From Ceratothoa steindachneri (lineage: Eukaryota; Arthropoda; Malacostraca; Isopoda; Cymothoidae), in the NCBI GenBank assembly GCA_963969495.1, contig OZ018325.1, positions 202,097,223-202,161,222 of the forward strand: a stretch of DNA of 64,000 nucleotides, written 5' to 3'. Both the position numbers and the translations under genes were made by a program. Each line of letters begins with the position of its first letter. Position 1 is the stretch's first letter. Shown piece after piece: positions 46,181 to 56,944 of the stretch. The notes below the pieces were generated by a model that worked only from the letters and a program-made list of their open reading frames with translations, was not told where the DNA came from and did not search any database.

Positions 46181-47239
46181 TACTGCTCTGAATAAATACT
46201 ACTATTACTTATATTGCTTTAATATATTAAGCCATAGAATACACATTTAAAAAGAACATTATTATCTTTATTTTTCTTGTTTTTTTACGTCTCTAGCTAC
46301 AATGGTCATTATAATATCGCTTCTTAAATTTGGTGACATTTGTGTGAAAGCACCTTGTGAATAGGTAGTCATTAATTTTACAATTATAGCTTTACTATCA
46401 AAATTCGTGGTTGTGTTCCTTTCCTCAGCACATTCAGGAATATTTTCCGCTTATTCGAGGCTGTAGTGGTGCGGTTGGAAGAGCCCTGATCATACTATTC
46501 TTTCTCGCAAGCTCTCTGATAGGATCTTCCCGAAATAGTACCTCCTCGGTGTGGATAATAATGTCTTTTGACGTGTTCCTTTTTTATGTAACTCATCTTT
46601 ACTTCAACTCAATGAGCCTTTATGAAAAGAGAGGCCACCATCGCTGTAATAACTGCTGTCCTCGAAACCTGTCTCCCCCATATGTTGTAGCAAACGGGCG
46701 AAATAACATAAGAATTACAAGTACATAAATGGAATGCAATGCTTTTCAGTATTTTGTGCATTAGAAGTAACAGAGGGAAAATAGATAGAAAGGAGCCAAT
46801 AGAAGAAAGTGAAATAGACAGTGGTGCAAGACAAAAGATTCGGTGGAATATTTTCACCAATTTTACTAAACAAAAAGAGTTTCGAATATGTAAATACTCT
46901 TACATCTAAAAAAGTCCTAATAAAAAATTAGGAATTAGACTAAGGAACATAACTTTTGTTGAGTTAGACCTGGCACTTGGTTTTGACTAAATTCAAGTCT
47001 GTGAATCCAAAATAACCCCAGTTTTTATGTATCACAAAGAAATTTTGAGCAAAAGAAATATTCGCTTTGTATAAAAGAAACATAAATATTACCGCATCTA
47101 ACAAACTTGTTCTATTTGTACCGAATATTTTAATAATTTACATACACTGAAAAATAATAAAACAATGCTTGAAGGTAATGTTTGTATCAATTTATTTTGT
47201 TCATACAAAAGATATCTTTGCTATAAGTCAAATTGTGTG
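46181..47239. other. Spacer with no recognised gene
   Basis: The segment 46440-46690 has more even base composition and short frames on both strands (for example CYNIWGRQVSRTAVITAMVA on the minus strand at about 46680), but I recognise no family. Confidence 0.35.
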
Positions 47240-48960
47240 CAAGTAGTTAGCCAAAGATTTACGCCTATATCCTTTTCTGGGGTGTTCATTATGAGGACAA
47301 TTTCGCTTTTTACTTCAACAATAGTCAGATACCATATTCAAAACCCACTTACCCTGACTCTTGACCTTCAAATCTTGGTGGAATCGTTCACCTTGCTAAT
47401 CGCTGACTTCACCAAAGATTTCCGCAGAAGATTTCCGTTTAAGGCTTTTCCTAGTGTGTTCAATATGTAAACAATTTCGCTTTTTAATTTAACAGTTGTC
47501 AGCTACCATATTTACAGTCCATCTACCTCGATACCCTCCCTTTATGACCTTCAAATGTTGGTGGAATTGTTCACTTTGCTCATCGCTGAATTTATGTAAA
47601 AACCGAACGTTTTATAGATCTTTTAATGATAATTAAGCATCCTTTTTCAGTTCTGACATTATCGTGATGAGATGTTCATCTTCGATGAGCTTCAGAATCC
47701 GTGGACAATCAAACACACCGGCCTTGATTATTTTAATTGAAATGAAAAGAAATGACAAAAGGTGGTATTTAAAACAGTCGCTTTCAGTTGGCAATGCTTT
47801 AACGAATTGCTTTATGAGACCGAGTTTGATATGCAAAGGTGGAGATATAATTTTCTTTCTACCAACAAGTGACTCATGTAGACTGTTGTGATCACCAACT
47901 TTGAGGTCAGATCTTGGAGGTCAATTCCTCTCCACCCAATGCTTCTTTCGAGCTCTGCTGTCCCACATGCAGAGAGAGCAGGAATACTTCGTGTACTTGC
48001 GTTGGTGACCAAGAATGAAGCATACCATTTTAAGGTTAACAAAGATGATCCAATTGTGTTTGTGATATTGCAACAACTCAGTGACTACCTTTATGACCTT
48101 ATGTTTGTCACAAAAGACTAAATGAATGACCAACTAGCACTTTACCGTAAAAAATTGCCATTGTTGTGGAGGACACACTTTAAGATCCGCTTTGAATTAT
48201 AGATGAACTGCCACTATTCAATTGAGTAGGAGATCGGAATATTCAATTCTTCCAGCAAACTCTGTACGTTATGACTATACACGAAACTATTGTCACTTAG
48301 AAACCCTGCAGAAATTTACTTTCTATGCACCAAATGTACATAGGATATCTTCGCTCCTATTTCAAGTGAGTTTTCATTTTTTTTTCAGTTTTAGTGCTAG
48401 GAATTCTGAACCTTTTCTGATTGTCCCAAATCTCAGGCTATATCAATCAATTCACGCTGATCGAATCCCGTACGAGCTAGGTCTTCTTCACTTTTAAAAT
48501 CCGTATGATTACCTTTGCCGAGTTCTTTATGATGATCCAGATATCAAGAGATAGTAGTCGATCGAAAACTGCCACAATGATTTCAGCTGAATGAGGCACT
48601 GGACGTATAGGATATATTGGATACTCGATTTTGTATGTTTCTTATGTCCTGAAGTTTTCAATTAACAAAAGTAACAGGTTGTACCGCGATCATTTAGCTC
48701 TCGACAAATCATAGGTATAGCAAATGCCAACTTATCACGTATTCCATTGGTCCACATTGGTAAATTCTCGACACACTGATTGCACACTTTGTCAATACTC
48801 GTATTGATTACTAATTTTTGCTTTGAATATGTTTGCTTTTTAAATGCGCTGAACTTTTCCCTTTGATTGGGAATGGTGAAATTGTCACAGATATAACAAA
48901 AGGAGTTTAGACTTTTTAAGCACTTATGACGAGAAGTAGCAGATGATGACATAGCCTGAA
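47240..48960 (-). pseudogene. Uncharacterised CxxC/EEQGE family protein, copy 2
   Basis: Same family as copy 1, clearly diverged. N-terminus on the minus strand from 48952: CLKSLNSFCYICDNFTI, SIDKVCNQCVENLPMWTNGI, IPMICRELNDRGTTCYFC (three CxxC pairs); then a weak YPIYPIRPVPHS region (about 48620). The middle (about 48130-47640) reads VTELLQYHKHNWIIFVNLKM, SCSLCMWDSRARKKHWVERN, SPPLHIKLGLIKQFVKALPT and AGVFDCPRILKLIEDE. The C-terminal block appears twice in tandem: SDEQSEQFHQHLKVIKGGYR (about 47590-47530) and VSDXQGERFHQDLKVKSQGK (about 47415-47365). Many frameshifts and stops. The segment between 48600 and 48150 is too decayed to read. Confidence 0.7.
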
Positions 48961-49761
48961 AGAAAGGAAATTAGTATGTGAATAAAAATAAGTTAAACAG
49001 TTACAAGCTTAAGCTAATAAAAAAGCTTACATAAGGTATGGTAACCTCTTGTATACAGAAATTTATGTATTGTTTGAGGAATACGATATTAATCACCTAT
49101 ATAGAGCAGCACACAAACTCTGACCGCATTGTCTCAAGTCTAACTGAATTAATTAATAAAAAAGCTAATTTAGCTTCTTCCTTTCAAACTTTATGTTAGA
49201 AGAAGACTGACTGTAGTTTTGAAATCAGCTCGCTAATTTTAATTTAAATCAAGTGAAAAATTGAACTCAACAGAAATTATGTTAAAAATCGTTCCCCTGT
49301 GTTGTGAAAGAATTATCGTTCATGAACTAAATAAATTCTGATATTTTGTCCGTTTTAAAAGAATCTATAATAACGGTGAAATGATGAAAGATAAGCAGGC
49401 AGTTAAAGGGGAAATAATGATAAATCGGAGCATGATTAATGAAAAAGATAATGAAAGATAAAAACAGCAGTAGTAGGCAATTTCACCCCTCTTTCATTCC
49501 GAGTCAGGCTTGGGTTATTACAACCCTCCAAAACCTTTTTTTTAATTGTAGAGCTGAGTGACACCAAGAAGCTATTATGTACATCTATCACATCTACTTA
49601 TAAGGAAAATGTCCACTAAAATGTATGCTAGATCACCTGGAACAATGATCGCGCTCAAAATAACTAGAATGACACCTAAGTTGGACTTGGCCAGTAAATA
49701 ATTTATAGCTAAAGGTTAACACAACAAATCAAGGGAAAACTAAATTTAGAGAGATTTAGAC
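48961..49761. other. AT-rich sequence; intron or intergenic
   Basis: No exon with a Ras NKxD or SAK motif was found here on the minus strand, so if the GTPase gene is real its next exon lies elsewhere and this would be intron. Confidence 0.35.
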
Positions 49762-49935
49762 CTTTAATTTTGGTGATAAGATTCCATAGGGCTTGAGCTT
49801 CGTAGAATGTCTGCTCATTATTAACTGCAAACACAATAACAAACGCTCTTCCGCATCTGATCGAAAGCTCTCTCATAGCAGGAAAGTGGTGTGATCCTGC
49901 AGTATCGAGAATCTCGAGAGCGTGAAACAAACCAT
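49762..49935 (-). CDS. Exon of a Ras-superfamily small GTPase (Di-Ras/Rhes-like)
   Basis: Probably the only host-gene piece in the window. The 174-bp minus-strand exon encodes GLFHALEILDTAGSHHFPAM, RELSIRCGRAFVIVFAVNN, EQTFYEAQALWNLITKIKG. This covers strand beta-3, the switch II motif DTAG, and the beta-4 strand FVIVFAV of a Ras-type G domain. Splice signals fit: acceptor TTTTTCTGTTTCCAG before 49935 and donor AAAG|GTCTAA after 49762, with the Gly codon split across the donor. The residue after DTAG is Ser instead of the Gln needed for GTP hydrolysis in Ras. The DTxGSHxFPAM pattern is typical of Di-Ras-type proteins, known from the family to have weak GTPase activity. No other exon was located, so a lone exon pseudogene cannot be excluded. 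Confidence 0.65.
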
Positions 49936-51613
49936 CTGGAAACAGAAAAAGGAGCATTTTAGCCAACCAGCTCTATTTTCTCCTGTAACTCCCGCAAGTG
50001 TTTGAAATTTTAATTTAAGAACTTTCCTCTTAAAAATATATAGTATAACTTAAGTGTGAGATGGAAATATTAGTTGTTTTTTTTTTTGTTGAAAATGAGT
50101 TATAAAAGGTTTATCCCTTTTAAGATCGTGGTAAACCCTTTTTATCAAAGGTCTTAGGGAGTTTAAGGGATCTTTGCTTTTTGAGAATGTTCTCTAAACA
50201 AGGCAACTGAAATGATTGGTCAGGTGTTTTTCATATACAAATCTTGCATTGACTATAAGGACAAATTATTTGCCATTTTAATTATTAAAGAATTTAGCTT
50301 GAACTGTGTAGGGGAAGTTGCTAAAGTGCACATTTTCAGTTCATTTGATTTAATATTTTTTATTATAGAAATAAAAGCGAAATTATACTAATCTGTATAA
50401 TTAGTGTACAGGATCCTAAAGATCTTTCGCATCTATGGATGATATATATGTAAGTCTATATTGCCTTGTTTAATAAAGTCTACATACTAACTCTAATAGT
50501 ATGGAAAAAGAAATAGAAATATGGTATAAATCACAAACATTCAATAATTTAAATTATAGTTGGAATGATGAACATTTTAAAAGCGTCATCGGATCTTTCC
50601 GACCAGATGACTCTAGAAAAATCTCTCTCTATATAAAATTCAAAGATTGTGCGCCTGTCCTATAAAGGCCCAAATACGTGTTCTCTAGGAGATATAAAAA
50701 GTATTAATCTTAAGTATCTATTCATCGAGTTAAAGATGCCTGTTAGGTTTCGATAGAGTCAAAAGTACAAAAAAGTTATGACCAAAAAATCGCATTTGTT
50801 TCAATTTACTCCAATTATTTATTTTCGCCGGCTATAGAAGCAAAAAATAGATGGATGGGAGACAAAAATGCATTAATCTTGTATATCTCTTTAGACATAG
50901 TTAATGATGCAGCTTACTTTAGTTTAATTAATGATGAATAAAATGCTAATCCTAAAACAAAACAATTCTAAACAATAAAAGCAAACACTCCAAATTCATA
51001 TGACTTAAAGATCATCGCAGGACAACCAACTGATAATCTTCTAATAAACCCAAACAACTTCGCCGGGTATCCCGCTTGGGCAAAGGTAAAAAAATAACTT
51101 CATAAGGCATTAAACTCGCCGGCTTCTCGCAAATCTTAGAGGATGTTTTGCCTTAAGTTTTCTTATCATTTTTTATATCCGTATTTCATTTCAACATCTG
51201 TGTTTATCTTTTTCATTATATGATTTATTTTTTCCTATATTAATGAATATTTCTTATTAACGCTTGTTGTGAATTTTGGTTGAATTTTTATTTTAATGTC
51301 TGTTTTCTTGAAAATGATCCTGTATTGTACAATCGGTTCTATACTAGTGGGATCTAGGTTAAGAAGGAAAACCTTCTTAACATTGTTGGATTTGACATCT
51401 AAGATGCTTAATGTTTTAGGGCGCAAAATATAAAGAAAGATGCTCTCCCGACCGCCCGCATTGGCTGAATCTGAGATGCGTAGAATTGGGAGTATCTTTT
51501 GCTCGCCAAGGAATTTTTATGTGTCAACTGGATTATTTAAAAAAATAACAACCTAAATGAAATTTTTGCGTTGAAATATGCAGGTCACTTTCTATATTTC
51601 AATTTTTAATTAC

Positions 51614-51661
<48 letters not shown>

Positions 51662-53639
51662 CTAAATGTGTTTATTTGACTACTGTCAGGCTCTTCTTAT
51701 GCTTATGTATCTTTGAGCTTTCTCAATTCGATACCTCTGAATTTTTTTCTGATCCCGCGGAAGATAATAGAGAGAAAAAGTTGCCCATACACCCCTAAAG
51801 CCTGAGCACCGTACCATAGAATGAGATATGGGAAATGAATCTTAAGCCTTATTTTGATATGTCTGAGATTGATGCGTAATTGAACGAGGGATGGATGATT
51901 TCATTTTTAAAAGGTGAAAATCTACGTTGGCTCATCCAGCCAATAGTTTTTCAAAATGAGCTTGGTAACGTGGTGGAATTAATGAAGGTGAAACGGTGGT
52001 GAAGTTATGTACAAGAAAAGACTAAGCAAAAGAGAAGAGTACTTGGGTGTAAGGGCATTGGATAGTGCTTAAATGTCCCAAACCTTAATTCCGTTCCACA
52101 GTGAATGTAGTGACGCCCTTTCCCTTGGCAGCTTAAGAATAAGCATCTATCCCCTACGTTTTCAAGACTAAAGAGTAGTATAAAATTAGCAAATATAACT
52201 CAATTAAAACTAATTTCGTATAATTTTCTTCCTTAACCCAATAATCATTTATTTGTTTGCATTGGAGCTATTAACAGGGCTGACACTTACTAATGAGGCT
52301 TCCTACTTGAGGAAAATTTACCCAGTAAACTGTTGATGACATAAAAGATGCCAATTTTAAAGTTATTAAAACATATTTCTAATTCTTAATTTCCTAAAGG
52401 CTTAGATTATCTTTTGTGCATCTTTTATAGGTTTGTCATTTCGTAAAACTACAACAGAACAATTGCTGCAATCGCGTATTTACTCTTCAAACTGGGATTC
52501 GAGGGTAAGGCTAAAGGTTGCATGCAAAATCATTCTTTTTTTATGTAGATGAAAGAGAAGAGCTAAAAATATTCTTCCATTGAGTATTCGAATCAAATTA
52601 CTCCAAATAAGTAATTTTGCTAGCAAGCTTCATAGGACGCCAATAGTATATTTAAAGTATCATTCCCAGGGGAATTAAAATAGATTTTGTGTTTGTTTTC
52701 AAATTCCATATAACACTCTCTCTTTTCATATGTTTGATTTCAATAGAAACGAAATATTATGTTAATTTATTCAATTTTCTTTGTAAAGGATCAGAGTTAC
52801 TACATTTCTCGAAAGAAGTAATCCCTCACTTTGATTGAATGAAACCTTTATGGTAAGAGGGAAAATCGATTCGTTCTTGGCACCGGATTGTTTTACTGAC
52901 GCGAGAAAAAGGAATATATAATAAAATAGATAAATACGGTAATTCCCTAGTGATAAGAGATATACATATCGTTTTAGGAGAAAAGCAGCGATAGATGAAC
53001 CCAATAAGCCTTCAAATGCCATGAAAGTAGTCAGCTCCAGAATTTCCAGAATTTTTTTTTTTCTAAAAAGAAATTACTCTATAATGATGATAAGGAACAG
53101 GTGTAATATATAACAGATAAGGAAAAATTATGGGATTGATATATTTTAGAGTCCAGGTCATTGCAAAACTAATGCAATTAGATAACTAAAGATTTTAAAA
53201 ATATCACCAATAGACTTTATCCCATTTAGTCTAAACTTGCGACTAAGTTTGTGGTTCTATGATATATACTGATAAATTTTATGCCACTTCTAATTATAGT
53301 TTATGAATTGACGTTTTTATTCATTTATAACATTAACTAAATAAAAATAAAGATCAAAGCAAGGAAATAGAAGTAACCAAAAAATAAATTTAGAAGAATC
53401 AAAGGAACACAAGTAAAACCAACAAGATAAAGAGATCAACCAGTAACCTGGCAAACCACACTCTACCTCAAATCTACACTTTATCCCCTCCCCATCAACT
53501 CACATACCCACAAAAAAACTCTCAGGCTGTACTTCTATCAACCGTTCTTCTCTCACCTATGAATATATATGAGGAAAAAATAAAAATAAAGAATTAGAAA
53601 CTAAACAAAATTCACTGTCGTAAATAACGTGACATCAAG
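49936..53639. other. AT-rich sequence, no gene recognised; one (TA)n block
   Basis: A (TA)n microsatellite of about 40 bp lies at 51619-51657. The short minus-strand frames at 51235-51426 and 52771-53022 carry no recognisable motif. This interval could hold introns of the GTPase gene, but no upstream exon with the GxxxxGKS loop was seen. Confidence 0.4.
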
Positions 53640-53830
53640 GCAATGACCCCTGAAAAAATCCATTAATAGATTGGGAACAGCCCGAGTTTGGCCCATTAAT
53701 GACTACTCTGTGATCCGAAAACCAATCCTTCAGCCAATCAACTATTTTCTCTTTAATCTCGTACGCTTTAAAGTTAGGTAAAAGTTGTTTACATGGGATA
53801 AAAGGCATTTTGAAGTTCTAAATTAGCAAT
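53640..53830 (-). mobile_element. LINE reverse-transcriptase fragment
   Basis: The minus strand reads FKAYEIKEKIVDWLKDWFSD, HRVVINGPNSGCSQSINGFF, QGSLP. This matches the RT stretch between motif A and motif B (LKAYGIxGKxLxWIxxWLxxR..VVVNG..S....V.SGVPQGSVLGP), here degraded in the motif B part. It is a short isolated remnant with no flanking RT motifs. Confidence 0.6.
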
Positions 53831-54360
53831 CTCGCCTGACATGTTCCCATTTTAGCTTCGAATCATCTTTTGTAAATTAACTTTAATTAGAGGTGACTCA
53901 TTATATCACCATGTAACAGAAATTTCTTTTCTCTCTTCCTGGCTTGTAATCACTTTTTTTCTGTTACTTATGTCCCAAATAAAAAAAAATGCTATTAAAC
54001 AGTTATAAGTTTGGGTTTGTAAAAATTGTAGTCTAACCACTAACTTAAGAAAATTTTATAATTGCAGGAAAAGTAATTTATGTCATATTTTTGAGTGCAA
54101 ATGGTGCTGCCTTATTGTAAGTGCATTTATTTCTTATGTTTTATGCTTCTTGTGTTTAAATGACTGGTAAATGCAATTTTCTTTATTTTTTTATATTGAG
54201 ATAAACTCCTTAAAAAACAATTTTTTTCAAAATTTGATGACTATAGCCTAAATTACCCTACTTATTTTATACATGTATGTTCATTTAACATGTTTATAAT
54301 TTATATTTTTAGATCTATAAAATCCATATTTTCAGATTGTATATATTTCTATCTTTTCAG
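53831..54360. other. AT-rich spacer
   Basis: Nothing recognised. It ends in a pyrimidine-rich stretch and TTTTCAG directly before the first ATG of family copy 3, which would serve as a splice acceptor if an upstream 5' UTR exon exists. Confidence 0.4.
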
Positions 54361-56033
54361 ATGGCTTCAAGGGGCTGATGGTATCAACCTGACTCCTTCT
54401 GTTATATATGCAGTGAGTATATTAGGAAAGGAGGCAAATAATGCTCCTTTGAAACGTCGGTGAAGGTTTGCGAATCCTACCAGAAGTACCTCGGGGTGCC
54501 AGTTGAGGACCAGGACAAGCTCCGGGCCCCTTACTACTGTTGTGTGCACTGTAAGAAGACGCTGGAAAGGTGGCTGCGAGGTGCGAAAAGGTCCGTGAAA
54601 TTCTCCAACCCACGGGTCTAGCTAGAGCCACCAGACCACTCCACAAACTGCTTTTTTACATGATGGATGTTAGCAAGCGGAGGACAGGAAATAATGCTGC
54701 TGCTATGCATTCCCCAGATTTCCCATCATCAATTGCTCCAATTACTCACTGCTCCAAATATCATGTGCCACTACCACTTGCTCCAGGTGAAGTCCAAGAC
54801 AAGTCTTCTGATGAAAAGGAGAAATGGATGCTGAGGACTTGGATTACCTGTCTGAGGTACCAGAGAAAGTTCCTTACTTCCCAAATAAAAAAGAATTAAA
54901 TGATTTGATCAGGGATATGGGTCTGACTAAGTCCAATGCAGAGCTATTCATCTCCAGGATGAAGCAGTGAGACCTGGTGCAGGTGCAGGTAACAAGTCAT
55001 AGAAGTCGGCAAGAACTTTTCTCAGGCTTTTACACTATCAGGGATGGCATCTGCTTCTGTCATAATGTAACTGGGCAGTTTGACGTTATTGGGGTGTTGT
55101 TTGTGCCCCAGGAGTAGCGGCTTTTCATACACAGCTCTACCACAAGTTTAAACGCTGTCCTCCTCCACAATGAAAACAAGTTACTCACGCTGCCCGTAGC
55201 CCATTCAGTCTGCCTGAAGGAAGACTACTACAGTGTGAAAGTCCTCCTGGAAGTCCTGCAATATAATCAGTACAATTAGGAAATCATTGGAGACTTCATG
55301 ATGGTGGCTTTTCTGCTTGGACTCCAGGGAGGGTTTATCAAATTCCAATGCTTTCTATGCTTTGGGGAGAGCAGAGCCACCTCTGACCACTACAACAGGA
55401 AGAACTAGGAGCAGCGAACAAAATTTGTAGTTGGAACCCGGAACTTCATTTGAGAGCCACTGGTTGACCCTAGGATTGTGCTTATGCCACCACTTCACAT
55501 TAGGCTGTGGTTGGTGAAGCAGTTCGTGAAGGCTCTCAACCAGGAATCAGCCACTTTTAAGTACCTTCTTGAGTTCTTCCCCACGTTATCTGAGGCTAAA
55601 ATCAAAGGTGGCATTTTTGTTGGACCTCAGATAAAGAAGGTGCTTGAGTCTATCGAGTTCTCCAATAAGCTCAGTAGAATTAAGAGAACAGCCTGGAACT
55701 CTTTCATAGAAGTTGCCAAGGGCTTCTTGAGCAACCACAGGGCTGAAAACTACCAGCAGCTGGTGCAGGATCTGGTAAAGATTTTTTGGTGCCATGGGAT
55801 GCAGGATGTCTCTTAAACTTTATATGCTGAACGCTCACCTGGAGAATTTCAAGGACAATATGGGAGCCTACTCAGAAGAACAAGGTGAGCGATTCAACCA
55901 AGATGTGAAGGAGATAGAGCGGAAGTACCAGGGCCACAACAATGAGAAAATGATGGGGGACTATATCTGGGGGCTGGTGCAGGAGTGCCACCTGGACTAC
56001 AAGCGCAAATCCAAGAAATCCAGTCATTTCTGA
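54361..56033 (+). pseudogene. Uncharacterised CxxC/EEQGE family protein, copy 3 (least rearranged)
   Basis: Starts at ATG 54361 and runs without intron to TGA at 56033, about 1.67 kb. N-terminus: YQPDSFCYICSEYIRKGGK, then VCESYQKYLGVPVEDQDKLR, APYYCCVHCKKTLERW and PPDHSTNCFF (third CxxC damaged). Middle: PNQKELN-like linker (about 54880), SGFYT-like segment (about 55020), IIGDFMMVAFLLGLQGGFIK region (about 55280), then VLMPPLHIRLWLVKQFVKAL (about 55470-55535), EFFPTLSEAKIKGGIFVGPQ, NKLSRIKRTAWNSFIEVAKG and FLSNHRAENYQQLVQDL. C-terminus: CRMSLKLYMLNAHLENFKDN, MGAYSEEQGERFNQDVKEIE, RKYQGHNNEKMMGDYIWGLV. The last 500 bp need only one frameshift (about 55795), the first 1.1 kb several. Base composition is more GC-rich than the flanks. 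Function unknown; the conserved Asp, His and Glu blocks could be a nuclease core, which is inference. Confidence 0.75.
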
Positions 56034-56944
56034 CGTTTTTAAGTTGCTTTATAGCTGTTATTTGTTTTTAATTGTTTGTTTTTGATAAGTTTGTGTCATA
56101 AAATAAATATATACTCTGCTGATTTAATTATATAAACGGATAAATTAAAACAAATGTGTTTTTTCGTGAAAAATATGAAAATTTCGAAATATCATATCTT
56201 GATCACAAACCCCCGCTTATGATTAAATGATAGTATTTTTTTTATAATAATGGGATATAAAAAAAAAAGAAATGACACTTACAACCAGGGAACAAAAAAT
56301 GTGTTACACGGTAAATTATCATATATTTATTGATCTCTTTTAAGTTTATCAATAATTCGATTTAATGTAATCGGCCGTTAGTTTCTAGGATCACATTTCT
56401 ACCCATTTCGAAGATGAGTCGAACGCCAGAGAGAGGTGGAAGGTGCAGCTGGGGTAATTTCCTGGAGGGATAACACGTCATCCCGGCCACAGCATGTGAC
56501 CCGCAAGGAGCTTCCAAGTCTAGCGTGCACGAGAATGCCAATGCCCGAAAGAATAATATGCAACTATAGAGCCACCACACATTTTCTCTCTTATTTTCAC
56601 CTTTTTCTATAGATCTCTGCTAAAAAAAATTGCGAAAGATGCCTTCGTTAGTTTTGGCTTTACATTGAAAAAAGTGAACATCTGTGTGACATTGCCCTTA
56701 TTTAACTTCAGTGTGACAACGACGTTTCTAAGGGACCGGTTAAATAACATCCAAAAAGGTGTAAATAATTAGTCTTTTAATTTTTTAAGTGCGTTGGGCA
56801 TACCTAGCCACACTCAGTGCTTTGGAAAAAGTCCATCACCTTATTGCTAGATTATATTATTTTCCTGTCATTTCAGAGGTATTCCCCATTATTGATCCTC
56901 TTCACGAGAATCAATTTCGTCGCTACGTGACGATAACTGTGGCG
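56034..56944. other. Spacer with a GC-richer unidentified segment (56375-56570)
   Basis: The segment 56375-56570 is GC-richer with a minus-strand frame (APCGSHAVAGMTCYPSRKLP) that I cannot assign. Otherwise AT-rich with nothing recognised. Confidence 0.35.

Noticed and set aside
46400..46730. Possible coding exon (more even base composition)
   Set aside because: Translations on either strand resemble no family and no clear splice signals bracket an open frame.
52771..53022. Minus-strand ORF with membrane-like stretch
   Set aside because: It has no recognisable family and no splice or codon evidence; hydrophobic frames are expected in AT-rich DNA.
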